A DNA stretch of 7,650 bases, taken from contig CABUQZ010000038.1 in the NCBI GenBank assembly GCA_902493795.1, positions 1 to 7,650 on the forward strand, read 5' to 3'. Under the pieces are notes generated by a model. That model was not told the origin of the DNA. It saw only the letters and a program-made list of their open reading frames with translations, and did no database searches. Source of the stretch: an uncultured Clostridium sp. (lineage in GTDB: Bacteria; Bacillota_I; Bacilli_A; RF39; UBA660). Of the stretch, positions 1-5,912 are shown piece by piece. Numbering within the stretch: the stretch's first letter is position 1; every line of letters begins with the position of its first letter. The position numbers and the translations under genes were made by a program.

Positions 1-14
1 ATATAATATATCAT
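1..14 (-). CDS. Start of a leftward gene, truncated by the window edge
   Basis: On the minus strand an ATG at 14-12 is preceded, after a 6-nt spacer, by a perfect Shine-Dalgarno sequence (AAGGAGGTG). Only four full codons are inside the window, reading M-I-Y-Y, so no product can be named. The call rests on the quality and spacing of the ribosome binding site, which is hard to explain otherwise in such AT-rich DNA. The gene is divergent from the GH31 gene at 398 and would have a leader of roughly 195 nt if transcription starts near the minus-strand TATAAT at 218-223. Confidence 0.55.
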
Positions 15-20
15 TATAAG

Positions 21-29
21 CACCTCCTT
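21..29 (-). promoter_or_regulatory. Shine-Dalgarno site of the leftward gene
   Basis: The minus strand reads AAGGAGGTG here, a full match to the 16S anti-Shine-Dalgarno core, 6 nt before the ATG at 14. It is the best ribosome binding site in the window and the main support for a gene leaving the left edge. Confidence 0.6.
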
Positions 30-130
30 AATTAGTATGTTTGCACTGAATAGTTTGACCACAATAACTTCTACCTTGTAAACTCGTAGTATAATAAAAC
101 ATCAAAGTGTTAACTAACTAATTAACAATT

Positions 131-210
131 AAAATAAAAGTCTGTGGTTTGAGACTCCTTAAACCAGTCCACAAAGTGGCTGTAAAAGTATAGAAACAAA
201 TCCACAGTGC
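131..210 (-). ncRNA. Candidate structured leader RNA of the leftward gene, family not recognised
   Basis: Read on the minus strand, this block has several short helices. CAG-CCAC pairs with GTGG-A-CTG around a TTT loop (182-165). TGGTTT pairs with AAACCA (166-161 with 150-145). CTGTGG (207-202) pairs with CCACAG (147-142). AGGAGTCT (159-152) pairs with AGACTTTT (143-136) with two G-U pairs, and this last helix runs into TTTTATTTT (139-131). The last three helices compete for the same bases, which is the usual layout of an attenuator or riboswitch with antiterminator and terminator states. A TATAAT at 223-218 would start transcription near 211. I matched it to no known class: purine, TPP, SAM, lysine and glycine riboswitches, T-box and SRP RNA signatures are absent. 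Strand and function are inference. Confidence 0.35.
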
Positions 211-217
211 GAGATTT

Positions 218-223
218 ATTATA
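218..223 (-). promoter_or_regulatory. Possible -10 box for the leftward transcript
   Basis: The minus strand has a consensus TATAAT preceded directly by TG, placed so that transcription would begin just before the G+C-richer structured block. No good -35 hexamer lies 16-18 nt upstream; that stretch is mostly T. In DNA this rich in A and T a lone TATAAT is weak evidence, and its position ahead of the structured leader is the only extra support. Confidence 0.25.
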
Positions 224-329
224 CATCTAGATATATAATAAAAAAATTAAATAGAAAGGATTAATCAACTGTAGAATTAATTAATGATTTCTATAAGATT
301 GATTATACGAGTAAAGTATTTTACTTATT

Positions 330-361
330 AATAATTTATTACTACTAATAAATTGTTTTTT
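330..361 (+). terminator. Hairpin plus T run ahead of the GH31 gene
   Basis: AATTTATTA (333-341) and TAATAAATT (346-354) are perfect complements around the loop CTAC. The stem extends by a T-G pair and two A-T pairs (332-330 with 355-357), and a T run occupies 356-361. This has the form of an intrinsic terminator, although the stem is almost all A-T. It ends only 36 nt before the GH31 start codon, so it would either end an upstream rightward transcript or attenuate GH31 expression. A promoter fitted between it and the gene (TTGTTT 353-358, TATAGA 376-381) would start transcription inside the Shine-Dalgarno site, so that promoter is doubtful. Confidence 0.45.
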
Positions 362-397
362 ATGTTATATTAATATATAGAATAAAGGGTGATAGGT

Positions 398-2818
398 ATG
401 TACGATTTTGGAAGTAGTTTCCATATTAATTTAGAAGAATTAAAATCAAAACCAGAAGCAATTACATTAGGACAAAAATATAGAATTACTGTATTAACAG
501 AAAGATTAGTAAGAATAGAGTATAGCAAAACTTCTACATTTAATGACTTAAAAACTGAATTAGTATGTTTTCGTAATTTTGATGTGCCTAAATTTGAAAA
601 GAAGGAAGATAATCAGTTCTTAGAAATAGATACAAAATACTTTAAACTTTCCTATTCTAAAAATGAAGATTTTAAAGGAAGTACATTTAATCCAACAAAG
701 AATTTGAGAATAGAAGTAAAAGATACTAATTGTGTATGGTATTATGGTCATCCAGAAGCTAAAAACTATTTTGGTTCAAATATAAGTGCTGAAGTATCAA
801 AAAAAGAGGAACAAGAAAATAGAGGATTGTTTTCTCTTGATGGGGTAGTTTCATTTGATGACAGTGAAAGTTATAGAATAAATGAACTAGGAAGTATTGA
901 AAAACCTATTGTAGGAAATAAAGATATATATGTTTTTGTATATAACAAAGATTTTGGTTTATGCGTGCAAGATTACTTTAAATTAACAGGAATGCCTGCT
1001 TTAATACCACGTTATGCACTAGGTAACTGGTGGAGTAGAGATCTTCCATATACTGAAGAAGATATAAATGCTTTAATAAGTAACTTTGAAAAATATGATA
1101 TACCTCTATCAGTATTCTTGTTTGATAAAGACTGGCACATAAGAGAAACAGATAAATATAAAAATATAGAAACAGGTTTTACTTTCAATAAAGCCCTAAT
1201 ACCTGACCCACAAAAACTAATTAATGATCTTCATATGAAAGGAATACGTGTAGGACTTCAAATAAATCCAAAAGACGGAATTTTTCCTCATGAAGATAAT
1301 TATCAAAAAATAAAAGAATTCCTAGAATATCAAAAAGAAGGAATTATAGACATAGACCCATTAAATCCTAAAACGCTAGATGCTTTATTAAAGTTTGGAA
1401 TAGAACCACTTGAAGAACTAGGAGTAGACTTCTTTTGGAATGATTTTAAAGATACAAATGCTGTTCATAAACTTTGGGTATTAAACAATTATATGTTCAA
1501 AAGTTTATCGAGAAATCCTGCTAAAAGGGGAATAATTCTTGCAAGAAACTCGTTAAAAGCAGCTCACCAGTTTCCAGTGTTATACGCAGGAGAATCTAAA
1601 GTTGGATGGGAAAACTTCAAATCAACTCCATTTTTCAATCTATCAGCTTCTAATATTGGAGCATGTTGGTGGAGCCATGATATAGGTGGATATAAAGATG
1701 GAATAGAAGATCCAGAACTTTATATAAGGTCAATACAATTAGGAGTATTTTCTCCGATATTAAGATTTCACGCGTCAGGTGGAAAATATTATAAAAGAGA
1801 ACCATGGAAGTGGGACACAAGAACATTATCTATAGTAAGTAGATATTTAAAACTAAGACATAGATTAACATCTTATTTATATACAGAAGCTTATAAATAC
1901 CACAAAACAGGATCTATGATATTCCAACCACTTTATTATTACTTACCTGTAGTATATGATAATGATAACTATAAAATAGAATATTTCTTTGGAAGTGAAC
2001 TTCTTGTTGCTCCAATAATTAATAAAAAGAATCCAATAATGAATAGAACAATTCATAAGTTCTATCTACCAGATGGAGTATGGTATGAATTTACAACAGG
2101 AAAAAGATATCAAGGAAATAAAAAGTATGTTTCTTTCTATAAAGAAGAAGACTATCCAATATTTGCTAAAAAAGGAAGTATAATACCTCTTTCTAATAAG
2201 AGTAATATTAACAATACTTCAAATCCAACTGACATTGAAATACATGTTTTCCCAGGACAAAATAATACCTATAGAATGTATGAAGATGATGGAATAAGTA
2301 GTCTTTACGAAGAAGGATATTACTTAATTACAGAAATAGACTATAACTACTTACAAAATAATTACACATTAATTATTAGATCTATTGAAGGAAAAACTGG
2401 AATAGTACCAGAAAAAAGGAATTATAAAATAAGATTTAGAAATACTAAATATGCAGAAGATGTAATTGTATACTTCGATTCAAATCAAATTCAAGTTGCC
2501 AATAAATATGTTGACAACAATGACTTTATCGTTGAAATAAATGATGTTCCAACAATTGGACAGTTAACAATAAACTGTAAAGGAAAAGATATTGAAATTG
2601 ATGCAGTACACGTAATTAATGAAGATATTGACGAGATTTTAAGTGACTTACAAATTGAAACAACTCTAAAAGAAAAAATTGCAGAAATACTATTTAGTAA
2701 TCTAGAAATTAAAGAAAAAAGATTAAAAATAAGAAAATTAAAAAAATATAACCTAGATAAATCATTTATAAATTTATTCTTAAAGTTAATTGATTATATA
2801 AGAGATACAGATAGTTAA
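398..2818 (+). CDS. Glycoside hydrolase family 31 enzyme (alpha-glucosidase-like)
   Basis: This 806-residue protein has no signal peptide, so it should act on imported sugars in the cytoplasm. An N-terminal beta-sandwich (about 1-200, with VRIEYS at 38-43) precedes the (beta/alpha)8 barrel (about 205-510), C-terminal beta domains (about 510-735) and a charged helical tail (740-806). GH31 hallmarks are FFWNDF at 345-350, with the predicted nucleophile D349, WWSHDIGG at 424-431 and LRFH at 455-458. The acid/base Asp expected about 29 residues before the HD of the HDIGG motif is replaced by Glu (E399 in YAGES), and the segment from nucleophile to acid/base is only 50 residues. ATG 398 is chosen over the in-frame GTG at 389 because the AAAGGGTGAT ribosome binding site (384-393) covers that GTG. 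Family membership is firm; alpha-glucosidase, alpha-xylosidase or transglycosylase activity cannot be settled from sequence. Confidence 0.93.
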   Translation: MYDFGSSFHINLEELKSKPEAITLGQKYRITVLTERLVRIEYSKTSTFNDLKTELVCFRNFDVPKFEKKEDNQFLEIDTKYFKLSYSKNEDFKGSTFNPTKNLRIEVKDTNCVWYYGHPEAKNYFGSNISAEVSKKEEQENRGLFSLDGVVSFDDSESYRINELGSIEKPIVGNKDIYVFVYNKDFGLCVQDYFKLTGMPALIPRYALGNWWSRDLPYTEEDINALISNFEKYDIPLSVFLFDKDWHIRETDKYKNIETGFTFNKALIPDPQKLINDLHMKGIRVGLQINPKDGIFPHEDNYQKIKEFLEYQKEGIIDIDPLNPKTLDALLKFGIEPLEELGVDFFWNDFKDTNAVHKLWVLNNYMFKSLSRNPAKRGIILARNSLKAAHQFPVLYAGESKVGWENFKSTPFFNLSASNIGACWWSHDIGGYKDGIEDPELYIRSIQLGVFSPILRFHASGGKYYKREPWKWDTRTLSIVSRYLKLRHRLTSYLYTEAYKYHKTGSMIFQPLYYYLPVVYDNDNYKIEYFFGSELLVAPIINKKNPIMNRTIHKFYLPDGVWYEFTTGKRYQGNKKYVSFYKEEDYPIFAKKGSIIPLSNKSNINNTSNPTDIEIHVFPGQNNTYRMYEDDGISSLYEEGYYLITEIDYNYLQNNYTLIIRSIEGKTGIVPEKRNYKIRFRNTKYAEDVIVYFDSNQIQVANKYVDNNDFIVEINDVPTIGQLTINCKGKDIEIDAVHVINEDIDEILSDLQIETTLKEKIAEILFSNLEIKEKRLKIRKLKKYNLDKSFINLFLKLIDYIRDTDS

Positions 2819-2842
2819 TGGCCTTTATGGTCATTTTCTTTT
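2817..2842 (+). terminator. Probable weak terminator after the GH31 gene
   Basis: AATGGCC (2817-2823) pairs with GGTCATT (2829-2835), with one G-T pair, around a 5-nt loop. It is followed by TTCTTTT. The stem begins inside the GH31 stop codon. The T tract is interrupted by a C, so termination may be partial, but the leuS-operon promoter begins only 12 nt later, which fits an end of transcription here. Confidence 0.55.
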
Positions 2843-2853
2843 ACTAAAAACAC

Positions 2854-2882
2854 TTGAATTAATAAATAAAATTTAATATAAT
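2854..2882 (+). promoter_or_regulatory. Sigma-A-type promoter of the T-box/leuS operon
   Basis: TTGAAT (2854-2859) and a consensus TATAAT (2877-2882) are separated by exactly 17 nt. Transcription would start near 2889, giving a leader of about 215 nt before the first start codon, a normal length for a T-box leader. This is the best-formed promoter in the window. Confidence 0.75.
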
Positions 2883-2888
2883 AACCTT

Positions 2889-3089
2889 GTTATTTGTTTT
2901 AAGAAGTAGTAATTAAATAATTATTTAAAGAGAGTTAACGTTTGGTGAGAGTTAATAATAATTATTGATGAACTTGTCTTAATTTAAGCAAATCGTTTCT
3001 TGCGTTAAAAGAGTAAAGTGCATAGAGTTATCTATGAATTAAGGTGGTACCGCGAAATATTCGTCCTTATTGGATGGATATTTTTTTTT
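2889..3089 (+). promoter_or_regulatory. Leucine-specific T-box leader
   Basis: This transcribed leader senses the charging of tRNA-Leu and decides between termination and read-through. Visible parts in order: a Stem I built from AATAATTATT (2916-2925) pairing with the same palindromic sequence at 2957-2966; the AGAGAG box (2929-2934); a distal loop with TTTGGTGAGA (2941-2950) closed by TTAAC and GTTAA; a specifier loop with GAA at 2970-2972 followed by CTT at 2973-2975, a leucine codon; Stem III CATAGA-GTTA-TCTATG (3021-3036); and the conserved AAGGTGGTACCGCG (3041-3054). The TGGT in that block would pair with an ACCA tRNA end, matching the discriminator A of tRNA-Leu. The leucine specificity agrees with leuS downstream. 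Uncharged tRNA-Leu is expected to increase expression of the three-gene operon. Confidence 0.95.
3055..3089 (+). terminator. T-box regulated terminator
   Basis: A 12-bp stem forms between 3055-3066 and 3072-3083 (two G-U pairs, loop TTATT) and runs into nine T residues at 3081-3089. Directly upstream is the antiterminator half, AAGGTGGTACCGCG. In the T-box mechanism part of the 5' arm is used in the alternative antiterminator when uncharged tRNA binds. The Shine-Dalgarno GGAGGT of the next gene begins at 3090, immediately after the T run. Confidence 0.9.
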
Positions 3090-3103
3090 GGAGGTAAGAT
3101 AAT

Positions 3104-3517
3104 ATGATAGAAATATTTATAATGGTACTGATTGTTTATATGATTTACTATTTTGTATCTGTAAATAGATATGATAAAAGTGGTAACCTAAAAGGAAACA
3201 AAAACAAAAAAGATAAAGCAATAAATTATGAAGGCTTACCATCTGAAGTAAAATATTTTATAAAAAGATATAATATTGATCTAGATAAAGTTAATCTAAG
3301 AGGAGTGTTGAAACTCACTGGTTTAGTCCTGGGAATCGATATTGCTATATTAACTTTGTTAGTAATATTGCTTTTTAAAGATAAAGTAGTTATTGAGCTT
3401 TTAGTAGCCTCAGTATTAATTATTCCCCTTTATCTTGTAAGTTTAAAGTTTGTGGGAAGATATTTTGAAAAGAAAGGACTTGTTAAAAATGATAGAAACA
3501 AAAAAAATAGAAAGTAA
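3104..3517 (+). CDS. Small three-helix membrane protein of unknown function
   Basis: The 137-residue product has a hydrophobic N-terminal segment (about 2-20), a lysine-rich soluble stretch (21-67, including LPSEVKYFIKRY at 45-56), two further helices separated by a short charged turn (about 68-91 and 94-117), and a basic tail ending KNDRNKKNRK. By the positive-inside rule the N-terminus should face out and the lysine-rich loop and tail the cytoplasm. A consensus GGAGGT site (3090-3095) lies 8 nt before the ATG. It is the first gene after the T-box, and its last 29 nt overlap leuS, so it is expressed with leucyl-tRNA synthetase and probably translationally coupled to it. I do not recognise the family; no catalytic or transporter motif is visible. 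The hydrophobic pattern, strong start and operon position make it a real gene. Confidence 0.85.
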   Translation: MIEIFIMVLIVYMIYYFVSVNRYDKSGNLKGNKNKKDKAINYEGLPSEVKYFIKRYNIDLDKVNLRGVLKLTGLVLGIDIAILTLLVILLFKDKVVIELLVASVLIIPLYLVSLKFVGRYFEKKGLVKNDRNKKNRK

Positions 3518-5900
3518 ATGGCAAAATTATTGGGATGAACACAAAACATTTAAAGCAGAAAATAATAGTAAAAAAGAGTCTTTTTATGTTTTAGTAGAAT
3601 TTCCTTATCCAAGTGGAGCAGGACTTCATGTAGGTCATGTTAGAAGTTACACTGCCCATGATGCGATTGCAAGAATGAAAAGAATGAAAGGATATAATGT
3701 ATTGTTTCCAATGGGATGGGATGCCTTTGGAGCACCAGCAGAAGAATACGCTATTAAAAATCATATTCACCCAAAAGAAGCAGTTAAGAAAAACATTGAA
3801 ACATTTAAACGTCAAATGAAAACATTAGGATACTCATTTGATTGGGATAGAGAGTTTTCAACAACTGATCCTGAATACTATAAGTGGACTCAGTGGCAAT
3901 TTTTACAATTTTACAAACATAATATGGCTTATAAAGCTACAATACCTGTAAACTGGTGTCCAAAATGTAAAACAGTGCTATCAAACGAAGATGCTGCAGG
4001 TGGAGTTTGTGAAAGATGTGGAACAGAAGTTGTGCAAAAAGAAAAATCACAATGGATGCTAAAAATGAGTGATTACGCAGAAGACTTGTTAAAAGGTTTA
4101 GATGATACTGACTTTGCAGATCGTGTAAAAATAGGTCAAATAAACTGGATTGGTAAATCAACTGGTGTAGAAATGGATGTTAACATAAAAGATGGAGGAA
4201 AATTCTCAATATTTACAACATGTATTGAAACAGTCTTTGGAATAACATTCTTTGTAATTGCACCTGATGGTAAATTAATTAAAGAATTAATGCCTAGAGT
4301 AGAAAATAAAGATGAAGTAAACGCCTATATAGAACAAACTAAGAAAAAATCCAACATGGATAGAACAGAATTAAATAAGAGTAAGACTGGTGTTGAAATA
4401 AAAGGAGTAAAAGCCATTAATCCAATTAATGGTGAAGAAGTACCAATCTTTTTGGGAGACTTTGTTCTAGGTGATTATGGAACTGGAGCTGTTATGGCAG
4501 TACCTGCTCACGACCAAAGAGACTATGAATATGCTAAAGCATTTAATCTACCAATAAAAGAAGTAATTAAAGGTGGAAATATAGAAGAAAAAGCCTTTGA
4601 AAAATATGATTATTTAGGTAAAAACTGTGAACTAGTTAATTCAGAAGAGTTTTCAGGATTAATAGTAGAAGATGCTAAAGAAAAAATAACAGAAATGCTA
4701 GAACAAAAAGGTATAGCAAGACGTGTTAATAACTATAAAATGAGAGACTGGATTTTCTCACGTCAAAGATTCTGGGGAGAACCAATCCCAATGATTCACT
4801 GTGATAAGTGTGGATGGGTTCCAATGGATGAAAAAGACTTACCACTTCTTTTGCCAGATGTAGCAGAGTACGAACCAACTGACACAGGAGAGTCTCCTCT
4901 TGCTAAAATTACTGACTGGGTAAATACAAAATGTCCAAAGTGTCATGGAAATGCTAAAAGAGAAACAGATACAATGCCTAACTGGGCAGGTTCATCATGG
5001 TATTTCTTAAGATTTATGGATTCTCATAACGATAAAGAATTTGCAAGTATGGATGCCATGAAGTACTGGAAAAAAGTAGATTGGTACAATGGTGGAATGG
5101 AACACACTGCAAGACACTTGTTATACGCAAGATTCTGGGTACAATTTTTGTATAACATTGGACTTGTTCCTCATAAAGAAATGATTTGGAAAAGAGTAAG
5201 TCATGGAATGGTTTTAGGAAATGATAACCAAAAAATGAGTAAATCAAAAGGTAATGTAATTAACCCAGATGACATAGTAAATGAATATGGAGCAGATACA
5301 CTAAGAGTTTACGAAATGTTTATGGGAGATTACACTCAAGACGCTCCATGGAGTACAGACTCATTAAAAGGATGCAAGAGGTTTATTGATAAAGTTGTAA
5401 GATTAAAAGATAAAGTAATAGATGGTAATGAGTATTCAAAAGACTTAGAACCAATAATTAATAAAAGTATTAAAAAAGTTGAAGATGACTTAATGAATTT
5501 AGGATTTAACACAGTTATTTCTCAGTTAATGATTTTAACAAATGCTTATGACGCTAAAGAACATATTACTAAAGAAGATTATCATTTATTATTGACGCTT
5601 TTAAATCCTATCGCACCACATATAACTGAAGAGTTAAATGAAAGTCTTGGATACTCTCCACTTTGTGAAACTTCATGGCCAGTATATGATGAATCTAAAA
5701 CAATTGAAGAGGAAAAAGAAATAGCTGTTCAAGTAAATGGAAAAGTAAGAGCAACAATAAAAATAAATATAAATGATAAAGAAGATGTTATTAAAGAAAA
5801 AGCCTTAAATGAAGATAACATTAAGAAACATATAGAAGGAAAAGAAATAGTAAAAATAATAGTAATTCAAAGTAAAATAGTTAACATCGTTGTCAAATAG
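3489..5900 (+). CDS. leuS: Leucyl-tRNA synthetase
   Basis: Class I synthetase that charges tRNA-Leu with leucine in the cytoplasm. The 803-residue length fits the Bacillus-type enzyme. Motifs: the HIGH signature HVGH at 47-50 within FPYPSGAGLHVGH; a zinc-ribbon pair (C157/C160, C174/C177); a CP1 editing domain (about 223-415) with GTGAVMAVPAHDQRD at 331-345; a second four-Cys set (C438/C441, C482/C485); KMSKS at 582-586; and a C-terminal domain with VQVNGKVRA at 748-756. Only a short link joins GMVLG to KMSKS, so the leucine-specific insertion of the E. coli enzyme is absent. The usual TTRPDT editing motif is TTCIET (243-248). ATG 3489 is preferred over an in-frame ATG at 3450 because GAAAGGA lies at 3472-3478 and homologues begin near this point; it overlaps the upstream gene by 29 nt. 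Confidence 0.97.
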   Translation: MIETKKIESKWQNYWDEHKTFKAENNSKKESFYVLVEFPYPSGAGLHVGHVRSYTAHDAIARMKRMKGYNVLFPMGWDAFGAPAEEYAIKNHIHPKEAVKKNIETFKRQMKTLGYSFDWDREFSTTDPEYYKWTQWQFLQFYKHNMAYKATIPVNWCPKCKTVLSNEDAAGGVCERCGTEVVQKEKSQWMLKMSDYAEDLLKGLDDTDFADRVKIGQINWIGKSTGVEMDVNIKDGGKFSIFTTCIETVFGITFFVIAPDGKLIKELMPRVENKDEVNAYIEQTKKKSNMDRTELNKSKTGVEIKGVKAINPINGEEVPIFLGDFVLGDYGTGAVMAVPAHDQRDYEYAKAFNLPIKEVIKGGNIEEKAFEKYDYLGKNCELVNSEEFSGLIVEDAKEKITEMLEQKGIARRVNNYKMRDWIFSRQRFWGEPIPMIHCDKCGWVPMDEKDLPLLLPDVAEYEPTDTGESPLAKITDWVNTKCPKCHGNAKRETDTMPNWAGSSWYFLRFMDSHNDKEFASMDAMKYWKKVDWYNGGMEHTARHLLYARFWVQFLYNIGLVPHKEMIWKRVSHGMVLGNDNQKMSKSKGNVINPDDIVNEYGADTLRVYEMFMGDYTQDAPWSTDSLKGCKRFIDKVVRLKDKVIDGNEYSKDLEPIINKSIKKVEDDLMNLGFNTVISQLMILTNAYDAKEHITKEDYHLLLTLLNPIAPHITEELNESLGYSPLCETSWPVYDESKTIEEEKEIAVQVNGKVRATIKININDKEDVIKEKALNEDNIKKHIEGKEIVKIIVIQSKIVNIVVK

Positions 5901-5912
5901 AAAGAGGTCAAT

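Larger units (their letters stand above)
15..397. other. Divergent intergenic region
   Basis: This stretch separates a leftward gene (start at 14) from the rightward GH31 gene (start at 398) and holds no convincing ORF. Most of it is very AT-rich, but 139-214 is clearly richer in G and C and full of complementary segments, described separately. On the + strand, 251-257 (ATAGAAA) can pair with 288-294 (TTTCTAT), and 310-315 (AGTAAA) with 320-325 (TTTACT) around a 4-nt loop. A 12-bp hairpin with a T run follows at 330-361. No + strand promoter with both good -35 and -10 boxes was found for the GH31 gene, so its transcription start is unresolved. Confidence 0.6.

Noticed and set aside
89..224. 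10-nt inverted repeat GTATAATAAA (89-98) and TTTATTATAC (215-224), possibly a closing stem of a 6S-like RNA
   Set aside because: Ten matched bases of almost pure A and T at free spacing are expected by chance in a spacer of this composition, and the match does not extend; I could not recognise 6S sequence signatures.
234..239. Plus-strand TATAAT as the GH31 promoter
   Set aside because: No acceptable -35 lies 16-18 nt upstream, and such hexamers are frequent in this AT-rich spacer.
389..397. GTG at 389 as the GH31 start codon
   Set aside because: It lies within the AAAGGGTGAT ribosome binding site that serves the ATG at 398.
3591..5247. Three minus-strand ORFs of 74 to 77 codons within leuS
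   Set aside because: All are antisense to conserved synthetase motifs and read as low-complexity shadows.
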